From Quadrisphaera sp. INWT6 (GTDB lineage Bacteria; Actinomycetota; Actinomycetes; Actinomycetales; Quadrisphaeraceae), in assembly GCF_015390235.1 (NCBI RefSeq), contig NZ_VUOH01000001.1, positions 434,001 through 498,000 on the forward strand: 64,000 nt of DNA, in the 5' to 3' direction. The stretch's first letter is position 1, and each line of letters opens with the position of its first letter. This document shows positions 47,166 through 59,124 of this stretch, piece by piece. The position numbers were made by a program, and so were the translations under genes. The notes beneath the pieces were generated by a model, which saw only the letters and a list, made by a program, of their open reading frames with translations, was not told the origin of the DNA and ran no database searches.

Positions 47166-48053
47166 GTGACCGGGGAGGACGCCGCGGCGCTCCCACCGCC
47201 GAGGGGGCGCCGCGACGCGCGTCCCTCCCGCCGGGTCCGGGGTGCCGGGCCCCGCGTCGGCCGCGGACGGCGGTGGGCCGCCGTGCTGGCTGTCGTCCTG
47301 CTCGCCGCCGGGGCGCTCCTGGCCACGGTCGCCCGCCCGTCGCGCGAGGTCAGCGCGACCGCCGCCGCGACCCCTTCCGCAGCGGCCGCGGTGCCGCTGG
47401 TCGTCACCGACGCATCCCTCCTGGCCGGGCTCGACGGGACCGTGAGGGTCCGCGCCTCCGGCTCCGGGCCCGTGCTGGTGGCCGTCGGCACCGCAGCCGA
47501 CGTCGCGGCCTGGGCGCAGGGCGCCGCCACCACGACGCTCACCCGGTCCGGCGACGACGGGTCGCTGACCCCGACCACCTCCGAGGGCGAGGCGGAGGTG
47601 CCCGACCCCGCCGGCAGCGACCTGTGGACGGCGCAGGCCACCGGAACGGGCAGCGCCGAGCTGACCACCGAGCCGACCACCGGCCCGGGAGCCGGCAGCG
47701 CGCCCCTGTCGGTGCTCGTCGCCTCCGACGGCACCGCTGCGACGCCCACGGACGTCGAGCTGGTCTGGAGCGAGCACCCCGTGCCGCTGCTCGCCTGGGC
47801 CCTCCTGGGGGCCGGGGCGCTCGTCGGGCTGCTGGCCCTGCGCGGGGTGGGCGGTCGCGCGCGTCGCGAGGCCGTCGTGGTGACCCTGCCCCAGACCCGG
47901 CCCGCGACCGGACCGGTGCCCGACCTGGAGCCCGCCCCCGCCCCCGCCACCGCCCCCGCGCCAGAGGCCCCCGCTGACGGCGCCACCGAGCCGGTCCTCC
48001 TGCGGCGCCCCCGCGGCAGCGACCGGCGGCGCGACCGGCGGAGCCTGCGGTGA
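47166..48053 (+). CDS. two-helix membrane protein with extracytoplasmic domain, function unknown
   Basis: The 295-residue protein has a basic N-terminus, helix 1 (about residues 38-55), an extracytoplasmic domain (about 60-200, with VRVRASGSGPVLVAVGTAAD and DLWTAQATGTGSAEL), helix 2 (about 205-225), and a Pro/Ala/Arg-rich cytosolic tail. It is a common actinobacterial architecture without a named function. Its GTGA overlap with the lipoprotein gene, 37 bases after the thiamine-binding gene, suggests an operon ending in the thioredoxin-like gene. Confidence 0.65.
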   Translation: MTGEDAAALPPPRGRRDARPSRRVRGAGPRVGRGRRWAAVLAVVLLAAGALLATVARPSREVSATAAATPSAAAAVPLVVTDASLLAGLDGTVRVRASGSGPVLVAVGTAADVAAWAQGAATTTLTRSGDDGSLTPTTSEGEAEVPDPAGSDLWTAQATGTGSAELTTEPTTGPGAGSAPLSVLVASDGTAATPTDVELVWSEHPVPLLAWALLGAGALVGLLALRGVGGRARREAVVVTLPQTRPATGPVPDLEPAPAPATAPAPEAPADGATEPVLLRRPRGSDRRRDRRSLR

Positions 48054-49021
48054 GGTCCACCACGGCCGCGCAGCGGGCCGCTGCGCTCGCAGCAGCGGGC
48101 CTGCTCATCGCGGTGGCCGGGTGCTCGACGGGCTCGGAGGCCGCCGGCCCCGCCGCGTCGGGGCCGGTGCCCGCCGTGGCGGCGGCGCAGGTGTCGCGGG
48201 TGCTCACGGCGGTCGACCAGGTCGACCCCGAGGCGCTCGACGGTCGTCTCGGGGGCGCTGAGCTGGACGTGCGCCGGGCCGCCCAGACCGTCCGCGCGCA
48301 GGTGGCCACGGCGCCGGAGCCCGCCGCGCTGGCCGGGCGGCCTCTGATGGTGGCCGTTCCGCCCGCGGGGGAGTGGCCCCGGTGGTTCGTGACGGCCCTC
48401 GAGCCGGGCAGCGGCGCCGTCCCCCAGGTGGTCGTGCTGGAGCAGGCCGGCCCGCGCGACCCGTACCGGGCCGTCGCCTCCGCTGCGGTGCTCCCGGGGG
48501 TGTCGCTGCCCGCGCTCGCGCAGGACGGCGCGACCGTCGAGCCCCTCCCCGCCGACGCGACCGGCCTGCTCGCGACACCGGCCGACGCGCTGAGCGGCTA
48601 CGCCGACGTCCTGACGCAGGGGGGCGCCTCGTCCGCCGCGGCGACCTTCGCCGACGACGCGCTGCGGGACCAGGTGCTGAGCGAGCAGCAGGCCGAGCGC
48701 GACGGGGTGTCGGAGTTCGTGGAGTACACCGCCGCGCACGCGCCGCGCGAGGGCGCGCTGTGGTCGCTGCGCACCGCGGACGGCGGGGCGCTGGTGCTGG
48801 GGGTGCTGTCGGGGACGCGGTCGTTCACCCCCCGCGGGGTCGGCGTCAGCCAGACGCTGCCCGCTGACCTGGCCGCCCTCGCGGGCCGCGCGGACGCCCC
48901 CGACGGCCTCGAGGTGCGGACGGCGGAGGTCGTGGTGCTGCACGTCCCGGCGGTCGGTGCAGCCGAGCGGGTGTCGCTGGTGGCGGGAGCGCGCGGCACC
49001 ACGGGCGTCGAGGTCCGCTGA
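48050..49021 (+). CDS. lipoprotein, function unknown
   Basis: The 323-residue product has a lipobox (LLIAVAGCSTG, about residues 18-28), then two similar-length segments of which the first contains RRAAQTVRAQVATAPEPAAL and MVAVPPAGEWPRWFVTALEP, and the second VSEFVEYTAAHAPREGALWS and ALVLGVLSGTRSFTPRG. I do not recognise a named domain. The GTG start overlaps the preceding stop (GTGA). It is probably the partner of the membrane protein encoded just upstream. Confidence 0.7.
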   Translation: MRSTTAAQRAAALAAAGLLIAVAGCSTGSEAAGPAASGPVPAVAAAQVSRVLTAVDQVDPEALDGRLGGAELDVRRAAQTVRAQVATAPEPAALAGRPLMVAVPPAGEWPRWFVTALEPGSGAVPQVVVLEQAGPRDPYRAVASAAVLPGVSLPALAQDGATVEPLPADATGLLATPADALSGYADVLTQGGASSAAATFADDALRDQVLSEQQAERDGVSEFVEYTAAHAPREGALWSLRTADGGALVLGVLSGTRSFTPRGVGVSQTLPADLAALAGRADAPDGLEVRTAEVVVLHVPAVGAAERVSLVAGARGTTGVEVR

Positions 49022-49042
49022 GCCCTGGGGGAGGATGGGGCC

Positions 49043-50047
49043 ATGAGCACCCCGGCGAGCCGCCCCGGCCCGCGCATGGACCTGCGCGGCGCCGTCGACC
49101 TCTCGAGCCTGGCCGGCCGCGCGCAGCGGCCCGCCGCCCCCGCCGCGGGGCAGCGCCCGCCGTCGGCCCCCGCCGCGGACGGCGACGCCCCCGCGGCCCA
49201 GGCGCCCGCGGGGGAGGGGCCCCGCGTCGTCGTCGACGTCACGGACGCGGAGTTCGGCGCCCTCGTGCAGCTGTCCGCGCAGGTGCCGGTCGTGGTCGAC
49301 CTGTGGGCCACCTGGTGCGGGCCGTGCAAGCAGCTGTCGCCGGTCCTGGAGCGCCTGGCGGAGGAGTACGCGGGCGCGTTCCTGCTCGCCAAGGTCGACG
49401 TCGACGCCAACCAGCAGATCGCCGCCGCGTTCCAGGTCCAGTCCGTCCCCACCGTGGTGGCCGTCCTCGGCGGCCAGCCGGTGCCGCTGTTCCAGGGCGC
49501 CTACCCCGAGCCCCAGGTGCGCCAGGTGCTCGACGAGATGCTCAGGGTCGCCGCGCAGAACGGCATCACCGGGCGGGTCCCCGCGCCCGACGCCGCGGGC
49601 GCCCCGGGCGAGGGCGAGCCCGAGCAGCCGCCGCTGCCGCCCCTGCACGCCGAGGCCGAGGAGGCCCTGGCCCGCGACGACCTCGACGGCGCCGCCCGCG
49701 CCTACGAGCGCGCGCTCGCCGAGCAGCCCGCCGACGCCGAGGCCCGCACCGGCCTGGCCCGCGTCGGCGTCCTGCGCCGCACGCTCGGAGCCGACCCGGT
49801 CGCGGCGCGCGCCGCCGCCGACGCCCCGGGCGCCGACGTCGACGCCGTGGTCCTCGCCGCCGACCTCGACCTGCTCGCCGGCGACGTCGACAGCGCCTTC
49901 GCCCGCATGGTCGCCCTGGTGCGCGCCACGCACGGCGACGACCGCGACCGCGCCCGCACCCACCTCGTGGACCTCTTCGAGGTCGTCGGCTCCGACGACG
50001 AGCGCGTGGCCCCCGCGCGCCGGGCCCTGGCGGCCGCCCTGTACTGA
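49043..50047 (+). CDS. thioredoxin-TPR fusion protein, CnoX/YbbN-like
   Basis: The 334-residue protein has a 65-residue Ala/Pro-rich lead, a thioredoxin domain (about 65-175) with the active-site WATWCGPCKQLSPVLERLAE and VQSVPTVVAVLGGQPVPLF, and a TPR-like C-terminus (about 200-334) including ALARDDLDGAARAYERALAE. E. coli CnoX (YbbN) is a thioredoxin-TPR co-chaperone; the redox activity differs among members, and here the C-G-P-C motif is intact. No signal peptide is present. GAGGAT is 6 bases before the ATG at 49043. Confidence 0.9.
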   Translation: MSTPASRPGPRMDLRGAVDLSSLAGRAQRPAAPAAGQRPPSAPAADGDAPAAQAPAGEGPRVVVDVTDAEFGALVQLSAQVPVVVDLWATWCGPCKQLSPVLERLAEEYAGAFLLAKVDVDANQQIAAAFQVQSVPTVVAVLGGQPVPLFQGAYPEPQVRQVLDEMLRVAAQNGITGRVPAPDAAGAPGEGEPEQPPLPPLHAEAEEALARDDLDGAARAYERALAEQPADAEARTGLARVGVLRRTLGADPVAARAAADAPGADVDAVVLAADLDLLAGDVDSAFARMVALVRATHGDDRDRARTHLVDLFEVVGSDDERVAPARRALAAALY

Positions 50048-50061
50048 CGGTCCACCGCAGC

Positions 50062-50109
50062 ACGACGGCGGGCGCCGACCACCGCGAGGTGGTCGGCGCC
50101 CGCCGTCGT
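50062..50109. terminator. bidirectional terminator between thioredoxin gene and glgB
   Basis: A perfect 22-bp inverted repeat (50062-50083 with 50088-50109) with a 4-base loop lies between two convergent genes and can end transcripts from both. Confidence 0.92.
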
Positions 50110-50128
50110 CAGCCGGGGGCTCGAGCGG

Positions 50129-52531
<2,403 letters not shown>

Positions 52532-52538
52532 GGTCCCC

Positions 52539-52544
52539 ACCCTG
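52539..52544 (-). promoter_or_regulatory. leaderless -10 of glgB
   Basis: CAGGGT on the minus strand lies 7 bases before the ATG at 52531-52529. Confidence 0.55.
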
Positions 52545-52640
52545 GCACGAGCGGTCAGCGCTGGCGACGGGGCGCACGGCGCGGGGCGATCTCGGGGGAC
52601 CCGCTGGTGGGACGGCCCTCCGGGGCCCGGGCGCGACGGG

Positions 52641-52670
52641 GCCCGACCACCCGCGGACGGGTGGTCGGGC
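52641..52670 (-). terminator. terminator after mak
   Basis: A perfect 13-bp inverted repeat (52641-52653 with 52658-52670) with a 4-base loop lies 15 bases beyond the mak stop on the minus strand, before glgB. Confidence 0.85.
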
Positions 52671-52685
52671 GCTGCCGGCGGGACC

Positions 52686-54206
52686 TCAGCCCTGCTGGAG
52701 CACGCGGTCGACGGCGGCCAGCGGCACCGCGACCCAGTCGGGGCGGTTGCGGACCTCGTAGACGACCTCGTACAGGGCCTTGTCGAGCTCGAGGGCGTCG
52801 AGCAGGGGCCCCCAGGAGCGGGGGTCGGCGCCGGTGACCTCCGCGTAGCCCTCGCAGAAGGCGGCGCGGCTGGCGCTCGCCCAGCCGTCCGCCGCCGCCC
52901 GCGCCGCGTCGGCGTCCGGTCCGTCGGGCAGGCCGACGGTGGTCTGGCGGGCGGCGTAGTCGAAGGAGCGCAGCATGCCGGCGACGTCGCGCAGGGGCAG
53001 GTCGGGCAGGGTGCGCTCGGCCAGCGGCCGCAGGGGCTCGCCCTCGAAGTCGAGGAGCACCCACCCGCGGCCGGGGACCTGCAGCACCTGGCCGAGGTGG
53101 TAGTCGCCGTGGACGCGCTGCAGCGGGGGGAGCTCGGCGGCCGACAGGCCGCGCGCGCCCGAGACCCGCTCCCGCAGCGCCTGGGCGCGCGGGGCGAGGA
53201 CGGGCGCGGCCGCGAGGGCCCACTCCAGCCGCTCGCGCCACCCCTCGGCCAGGCGGTCGGCGTCGGCGTCGGTGGCCTCGCGGCGGGGCAGGTGCTCGGC
53301 GAGCGCCGCGTGCACCTCGGCCGTGGCGGCCCCGAGCCCGCGGGCGCGCTCGTTGAAGTCGGCGCCGCTGGTGACGGCCGCGGTGGCCTCGCGCCAGGCG
53401 TCCTGCGCCCCGGCGAGGAACTCCGAGGCCACGGCGAGGTCGCCGTGCACCAGGTCGGCGCCCGTCGCGCCCGGGACGGCGGGCCAGGAGCCCTCGACCC
53501 ACCCGGCGAGCGACGGCACGGCGGTCGTGCCGGTGCCGGTCAGGGCCGCCTGCACCTCCACGTCGGGGTTGCGGCCGGGGTGCAGCGTGCGGAAGACCTT
53601 GACGATGACCGAGCCGGTCGCGCCGGAGCCCTCGGGCGCCTCGACGATGATCGAGGTGTTGGACTGCTCGCCCCGCAGCACGCGCGCGGGCGTGCCCGGC
53701 TCCAGCGGCTCCACGCCCGGCGGGTGGTGTCCGGCGGCGCTGCCGCCGGCCTCGGCGCGCTCACCGCTGGCGTCGAGCCCGAGCCCGCGGATGCTGCCGG
53801 AGAGCAGCGCGAGGAGCGCGTCGACGTACGCCGGGTCGTGCGGGCCGTCGTAGACGAACCAGCCGACGCCGTCGGGGTCGGTCAGCACGCCGAGCAGCGC
53901 GGCCGCGGCGTCGGAGCCCTCGCGGGGCGCGCGCCGGTGCACGAGGGGCACCTGCACGACGTCGACCTGGCCCCCGGCGCCGTCGGAGCCCCCGGGCCCT
54001 CCGGCCTCGGTGGTGATGCGCACGACGTGCACGAGGACGCGCACGTCCTCGCCGTCGGCCCAGGGCAGCAGCAGCCGCCCGGTCACCTCCAGGCGCGCCT
54101 CGCGGCCCTTGGCCGGGTACCAGCGCTGGTGGGGCACCCACGGGCCGAGGAGGTCGTGCAGGTGCGTCCCGGTGCGCGGGGCGGGCGCGCCCAGGTCGTC
54201 GGTCAC
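52686..54206 (-). CDS. mak: maltokinase
   Basis: The 506-residue kinase phosphorylates maltose to maltose-1-phosphate, the substrate of GlgE. It has the N-terminal cap WVPHQRWYPAKGREARLEVT, RVLRGEQSNTSIIVE and FRTLHPGRNPDVEV of the N-lobe, and the catalytic HGDYHLGQVL followed by VLLDFEGEPLRPLAER. Overall it resembles the mycobacterial Mak (Pep2). The GTG at 54204-54206 overlaps the glgE stop by 4 bases, so the two are translationally coupled. A treS gene, often next to or fused with mak, is not present. Confidence 0.93.
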   Translation of the reverse strand: MTDDLGAPAPRTGTHLHDLLGPWVPHQRWYPAKGREARLEVTGRLLLPWADGEDVRVLVHVVRITTEAGGPGGSDGAGGQVDVVQVPLVHRRAPREGSDAAAALLGVLTDPDGVGWFVYDGPHDPAYVDALLALLSGSIRGLGLDASGERAEAGGSAAGHHPPGVEPLEPGTPARVLRGEQSNTSIIVEAPEGSGATGSVIVKVFRTLHPGRNPDVEVQAALTGTGTTAVPSLAGWVEGSWPAVPGATGADLVHGDLAVASEFLAGAQDAWREATAAVTSGADFNERARGLGAATAEVHAALAEHLPRREATDADADRLAEGWRERLEWALAAAPVLAPRAQALRERVSGARGLSAAELPPLQRVHGDYHLGQVLQVPGRGWVLLDFEGEPLRPLAERTLPDLPLRDVAGMLRSFDYAARQTTVGLPDGPDADAARAAADGWASASRAAFCEGYAEVTGADPRSWGPLLDALELDKALYEVVYEVRNRPDWVAVPLAAVDRVLQQG

Positions 54207-56347
54207 GCTCCGGCCCCCTCGTCCGACCCCGTCGCGGAGCGGGTGACGTGGACGACGTGGAAGGGGGTCGTCGCCGGGCCGAGCTTGACGTAGGTGTTCT
54301 CCCACCAGGTCCAGCTGTCACCGCTGACGAGGTCGGTGGCGGTGAAGGACTCCCACGGCTGCAGGCCCAGGGCGGCCATGTCGAGGTGGACGGTCGTCTC
54401 GCGGGTGGAGTGCGGGTCGAGGTTGACGATGACGAGCACCACGTCCTCGGCGCCGGTCGGCGACTGCTCGGCGGGGACGCGCCGCGAGTAGGCGAGCACG
54501 GAGTCGTCGTCGGCGGTGTGGAAGCTCAGGCCGCGCAGGCGCTGCAGCGCCGGGTGGTGGTGGCGCGCCCAGTTGAGCTTGGCCAGCAGCGGGGCGAGGG
54601 AGCGGCCGGAGGCGGCGGCGCCGTCCCAGTCGCGCTGCTTGTACTCGTACTTCTCGTTGTCGACGTGCTCCTCGGCGCCCGGTCGCGCGACGTTCTCCAC
54701 CAGCTCGTAGCCGGTGTAGATGCCGTAGGTGGGCACCGACGTGGCCGCGATGACCGCGCGCAGGGCGTGCGCCGCCGGCCCGCCGTACTGCATGTACGGC
54801 GTCAGGATGTCGTGCGTGGTGGGCCAGAAGCTCGGCCGCAGGTAGTCGGCCGTGCCGCCGTGCGCGGCGTCGCCCTCGCCCGGCTCGTCACCGCCGGTGG
54901 TGAGCTCGAGCAGGTAGTCGGTGAGCTCCTCGCGGGTGTTGCGCCAGGCGTAGTAGGTGTAGCTCTGCGCGAAGCCCACCTTGGCCAGGGCGCGCATCAT
55001 CGAGGGCTTGGTGAAGGCCTCCGAGAGGAAGAGGACGTCGGGGTCGACCTCCCGGACCTTCTCGATCAGCCACTCCCAGAACACCACCGACTTGGTGTGC
55101 GGGTTGTCGACGCGGAAGAGCTTCACGCCGTGGGAGGCCCACAGCAGCACGATCCGCAGCACCTCGGCGTAGATGCCCGCCGGGTCGTCGTCGAAGTTGA
55201 CCGGGTAGATGTCCTGGTACTTCTTCGGCGGGTTCTCGGCGTAGGCGATGGAGCCGTCGGAGCGGCGCACGAACCACTCCGGGTGCTCGCGGACCCACGG
55301 GTGGTCGGGCGAGGCCTGCAGGGCGATGTCCATCGCGACCTCGAGCCCCTGCTCGCGGGCGTACCCGACGAAGTGGTCGAAGTCGTCGAAGGTGCCCAGG
55401 TCGGGGTGGATCGCGTCGTGGCCGCCGGCCTCGGAGCCGATGCCGTAGGGCGAGCCCGGGTCTCCCGGCTCGGTGGTGAGGGTGTTGTTGCGGCCCTTGC
55501 GGTTGGTCGAGCCGATGGGGTGGATCGGGGTCAGGTAGAGGACGTCGAAGCCCATCGACTTGGCCCTGTCGACCGCCGCGGTCGCCGTGCGCAGGGTGCC
55601 GCTGCGCCAGGCTCCGGACTCGTCGCGCCAGGCGCCCTCGGAGCGCGGGAACACCTCGTACCAGGCGCCCACCAGCGCGCGCTCGCGCTCGACGCGCAGC
55701 CCCATCTCCGGGCCGGGGGAGACCATGTCGCGCAGCGGGTGCTCGGTGAGCACGGCCGCCACCTCGGGGGCGGTGCCGGCCGCGAGGCGCGCCTCGGCCG
55801 GGCGGCCGGTGTCGCGCAGCGCCCAGGCGGCGCCGTGCAGCACGTGGACGGCGTGCTCGGGCAGCTCGGGGCGGTCGGCGGCGCGCTCCAGCAGCAGGGC
55901 GCCCTCGACGAGCATCAGCTCGACGTCGACGCCCGCGCGGACCTTGATCGTGGCGTCGTGGTCCCAGGTGCCGTAGGGGTCGCTCCAGCCCTCGACGCGG
56001 AAGGTCCAGTCGCCGGCGGCGTCGGGCACGACCCACGCCTCCCAGCGGTCGGTGCCGGGGCCCATCGGCGTCATCGTCACGCGGGTGCGCACCGAGCCGT
56101 CGGGGCGCAGCAGCACCGCGGACGCGCTGACGGCGTCGTGGCCCTCGCGGAAGACGGTGGCCCGCACCGGGACCGCCTCGCCGACCACGGCCTTGGCGGC
56201 CCAGCGGCCGCCGTCGACGCTCGGGGAGGTGTCGATGACCGGGATGCGTCCCAGCCCGCTCCCGGTCGACGGCACGGGCGTCCCGCCCACCGCGGTGCCG
56301 GTCTGGTCGTCGTTCGTTCCGGCGCGCGCGGCCTGGACCTTCTCCAC
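54203..56347 (-). CDS. glgE: alpha-1,4-glucan:maltose-1-phosphate maltosyltransferase
   Basis: The 714-residue GH13_3 enzyme extends alpha-glucan using maltose-1-phosphate. It has a beta-sandwich N-domain, GAWYEVFPRSEGAWRDESGA, LTPIHPIGSTNRKGRNN, the nucleophile in GVKLFRVDNPHTKS, the acid in LFLSEAFTKPSMM and TYGIYTGYELVENVA. The start at GTG 56345-56347 is chosen because TAGGTT (56355-56360, minus) is 7 bases upstream; the frame could extend to 56410. It is first in glgE-mak and divergent from glgP. Confidence 0.96.
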   Translation of the reverse strand: MEKVQAARAGTNDDQTGTAVGGTPVPSTGSGLGRIPVIDTSPSVDGGRWAAKAVVGEAVPVRATVFREGHDAVSASAVLLRPDGSVRTRVTMTPMGPGTDRWEAWVVPDAAGDWTFRVEGWSDPYGTWDHDATIKVRAGVDVELMLVEGALLLERAADRPELPEHAVHVLHGAAWALRDTGRPAEARLAAGTAPEVAAVLTEHPLRDMVSPGPEMGLRVERERALVGAWYEVFPRSEGAWRDESGAWRSGTLRTATAAVDRAKSMGFDVLYLTPIHPIGSTNRKGRNNTLTTEPGDPGSPYGIGSEAGGHDAIHPDLGTFDDFDHFVGYAREQGLEVAMDIALQASPDHPWVREHPEWFVRRSDGSIAYAENPPKKYQDIYPVNFDDDPAGIYAEVLRIVLLWASHGVKLFRVDNPHTKSVVFWEWLIEKVREVDPDVLFLSEAFTKPSMMRALAKVGFAQSYTYYAWRNTREELTDYLLELTTGGDEPGEGDAAHGGTADYLRPSFWPTTHDILTPYMQYGGPAAHALRAVIAATSVPTYGIYTGYELVENVARPGAEEHVDNEKYEYKQRDWDGAAASGRSLAPLLAKLNWARHHHPALQRLRGLSFHTADDDSVLAYSRRVPAEQSPTGAEDVVLVIVNLDPHSTRETTVHLDMAALGLQPWESFTATDLVSGDSWTWWENTYVKLGPATTPFHVVHVTRSATGSDEGAGA

Positions 56348-56354
56348 GGCCGCG

Positions 56355-56360
56355 AACCTA
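56355..56360 (-). promoter_or_regulatory. leaderless -10 of glgE
   Basis: TAGGTT on the minus strand lies 7 bases before the glgE GTG. Confidence 0.55.
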
Positions 56361-56485
56361 CCGAGGGGCTCCGGGCTCCGACACCCGAGATCCCCACCGG
56401 GGCCGCCCACCGGGCCCGCCCCCGGACCGCCGGCACCCCCGGGCGCCGGACACCGCTCGCCCTGGTCCTCGGGAGCCCGCTGGCA

Positions 56486-56491
56486 TAGGTT
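56486..56491 (+). promoter_or_regulatory. leaderless -10 of glgP
   Basis: TAGGTT lies 8 bases before the glgP GTG at 56500; it is the same hexamer as the glgE box in the opposite direction. Confidence 0.5.
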
Positions 56492-56499
56492 CGGCCGTC

Positions 56500-59082
56500 G
56501 TGAGAGCGATCCGACGGTTCACCGTCCGCACCGCCCTGCCGGCGAAGCTGCAGCCCCTCGGCGAGCTGGCCACCAACCTCCGGTGGTCCTGGCACGCCCC
56601 GACCCAGGACCTCTTCGCGAGCCTGGACCCGGAGCGGTGGGAGGCGCTGCGCCACGACCCCGTCGCCCTGCTCGGCGACCTGTCGCCCGAGCGGCTGGCC
56701 GAGCTGGCGGCGGACAGGAGGGTCGTGGCGGCGGTGACCGCGGCCTCGGAGGACCTGCGCCAGTACCTGACGGGTGACCGCTGGTACCAGCAGCAGGTCG
56801 CCGGCGGCGCGCAGGACGGCTCGTCCTGGCCCCGCTCGATCGCCTACTTCTCGCCCGAGTTCGGCATCACCTCGGTGCTCCCGCAGTACTCCGGCGGCCT
56901 CGGCATCCTCGCCGGCGACCACCTCAAGGCGGCCTCGGACCTGGGCGCCCCGATCGTCGGCGTCGGCCTGCTCTACAAGGCCGGCTACTTCAAGCAGGCC
57001 TTCACCCGCGACGGCTGGCAGACCGAGACCTACCCCGTCTCCGACCCCGACGGCCTGCCCCTGACCCAGCTGCGCGAGGCCGACGGCAGCCCCGCCGTCA
57101 TCTCCCTGCCGCTGCCGGGCGGGCGCACGCTGCTCGCGCACGTGTGGAAGGCCGACGTCGGCCGCGTCCCGCTGCTGCTGCTCGACTCCGACGTCACCGG
57201 CAACGACGAGGCCGCCGCCGGCGTGACCGACCGCCTCTACGGCGGCGGCGGTGACCACCGCCTCCAGCAGGAGCTGCTGCTGGGCGCCGGCGGCGTCCGC
57301 GCGCTGCGCCTGTGGTCGCGCCTGTCCGGTGCCCCGGAGCCCGGCGTCTACCACACCAACGAGGGCCACGCCGGCTTCCTCGGCGTCGAGCGGATCCGCG
57401 AGCTGACCTCGCAGGGGCTGTCCTTCGACGAGGCCGTCGAGGCGGTCCGCGCCGCCACCGTCTTCACCACCCACACCCCGGTGCCCGCCGGCATCGACAG
57501 GTTCGGCCGCGACGCGGTCTCGGAGCACCTGGGCGGCTCGGGCCTCCTCGGCGACGTGCCGCTCGACCGCGTGCTGGCCCTCGGCGCCGAGGACTACGAC
57601 GGCGGCGACCCCTCGGTGTTCAACATGGCCGTCATGGGCTTCCGCCTGGCGCAGCGCGCCAACGGCGTCTCGGCGCTGCACGGCGAGGTCTCCCGCGGCA
57701 TGTTCTCCGGCCTGTGGCCGGGCTTCGACGCCGACGAGACGCCCATCACCTCCATCACCAACGGCGTCCACGCCCCGACCTGGGTGGACCGGAAGGTCGT
57801 CGACCTGCTGGCCGCCTCCGGCGGCGGCGACGACGCCTCGAGCCAGTCCGGCGGGGCGGCCGCCCTCGACGAGCAGGCCCTGTGGGCGCTGCGCGGCGAG
57901 CTGCGCGCGCAGCTGGTCGCCGACGCGCGCCGCCGCGTGCGCTCCTCGTGGCTGCGCCGCGGCGCCTCCCCGGCCGAGCTCGGCTGGGTCGACGACGTGC
58001 TCGACCCCGAGGTGCTCACCATCGGCTTCGCCCGCCGCGTGCCCACCTACAAGCGCCTCACGCTGATGCTGCGCGACCCCGAGCGGCTGAAGGCGCTGCT
58101 GACGCACCCGACGCGTCCGGTGCAGCTGGTCATCGCCGGCAAGAGCCACCCCGCCGACGACTCCGGCAAGCGGCTCCTGCAGCGCATGGTGCAGTTCGCC
58201 GACGACGCCGGCGTGCGCCACCGCATCGTGGTGCTGCCCAACTACGACATCCGCATGGCGCAGACCATGTACCCGGGCGTGGACGTGTGGCTGAACAACC
58301 CGCTGCGCCCGCTGGAGGCCTGCGGCACGTCCGGCATGAAGGCCGCCCTGAACGGCGGCCTCAACCTGTCGATCCTCGACGGGTGGTGGGACGAGTGGTA
58401 CGACGGCGAGAACGGCTGGGCCATCCCCACCGCCGACGGCGTGGAGGACGCCGACCGCCGCGACGACCTCGAGGCCGCCGCGCTGTACGACCTCGTCGAG
58501 ACCCAGGTGGCCCCGCGGTTCTACGACCGCGACGCCTCCGGCCTGCCCGGCCGCTGGCTCGAGATGGTCAAGCACACCCTGGCCACCCTCGCCCCCAAGG
58601 TGCAGGCGACCCGGATGGTGCAGGACTACGTGCAGCGGCTGTACGTGCCGGCCGCCGCGTCCGGCGCCGCGCTCGCGGCCGGCGACTTCGCCGGCGCCCG
58701 CGACGTGGCCGCCTGGAAGGGCCGCGTCCGCGCGACCTGGGGCGGCGTCCGCGTCGACCACGTCGAGTCCGGCGGGGTCGGTGACTCCCCGGAGGTCGGC
58801 GACGAGGTCCGCGTGGCCGCCTACGTCAGCCTCGGGCAGCTCTCGCCGTCCGACGTCGACGTGCAGGTGGTGCACGGGCGCGTGGACGTCGACGACCAGC
58901 TCGTCGACACCGCCACGGGCTCGCTGGCCCTGGAGGAGAGCTACGAGGAGGGCCGGCACCTGTTCAGCGGCACCGTGGCGCTGCGGCGCTCCGGCGCCTT
59001 CGGCTACACCGTGCGCGTGCTGCCCAAGCACGCGTCGCAGGCCAGCGCCACGGAGACGGCCCTGGTCACCAGTGCCTCCTGA
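56500..59082 (+). CDS. glgP: alpha-glucan (glycogen/maltodextrin) phosphorylase
   Basis: The 860-residue enzyme releases glucose-1-phosphate from alpha-glucan. It is of the short actinobacterial/Thermotoga type: LGELATNLRWSWHAPTQDLF, IAYFSPEFGITSVLPQYSGG, EGHAGFLGVERIRELTSQGL, VTIGFARRVPTYKRLTL-like FARRVPTYKR, and the PLP-lysine motif ACGTSGMKAALNGGLNLSIL. The C-terminal 120 residues form a beta-sandwich-like domain. The GTG at 56500 has TAGGTT upstream. No gene follows in the same operon except the ABC ATPase, whose start is unclear. Confidence 0.96.
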   Translation: MRAIRRFTVRTALPAKLQPLGELATNLRWSWHAPTQDLFASLDPERWEALRHDPVALLGDLSPERLAELAADRRVVAAVTAASEDLRQYLTGDRWYQQQVAGGAQDGSSWPRSIAYFSPEFGITSVLPQYSGGLGILAGDHLKAASDLGAPIVGVGLLYKAGYFKQAFTRDGWQTETYPVSDPDGLPLTQLREADGSPAVISLPLPGGRTLLAHVWKADVGRVPLLLLDSDVTGNDEAAAGVTDRLYGGGGDHRLQQELLLGAGGVRALRLWSRLSGAPEPGVYHTNEGHAGFLGVERIRELTSQGLSFDEAVEAVRAATVFTTHTPVPAGIDRFGRDAVSEHLGGSGLLGDVPLDRVLALGAEDYDGGDPSVFNMAVMGFRLAQRANGVSALHGEVSRGMFSGLWPGFDADETPITSITNGVHAPTWVDRKVVDLLAASGGGDDASSQSGGAAALDEQALWALRGELRAQLVADARRRVRSSWLRRGASPAELGWVDDVLDPEVLTIGFARRVPTYKRLTLMLRDPERLKALLTHPTRPVQLVIAGKSHPADDSGKRLLQRMVQFADDAGVRHRIVVLPNYDIRMAQTMYPGVDVWLNNPLRPLEACGTSGMKAALNGGLNLSILDGWWDEWYDGENGWAIPTADGVEDADRRDDLEAAALYDLVETQVAPRFYDRDASGLPGRWLEMVKHTLATLAPKVQATRMVQDYVQRLYVPAAASGAALAAGDFAGARDVAAWKGRVRATWGGVRVDHVESGGVGDSPEVGDEVRVAAYVSLGQLSPSDVDVQVVHGRVDVDDQLVDTATGSLALEESYEEGRHLFSGTVALRRSGAFGYTVRVLPKHASQASATETALVTSAS

Positions 59083-59124
59083 GCCACCCCGCTCGACCGC
59101 CGGCCCGCGCGTCGGGACGCTGAC

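Noticed and set aside
46316..49963. Minus-strand open frame of about 1215 codons across five plus-strand genes
   Set aside because: It crosses gene boundaries, promoters and start codons of well-supported plus-strand genes; it is an artefact of base composition.
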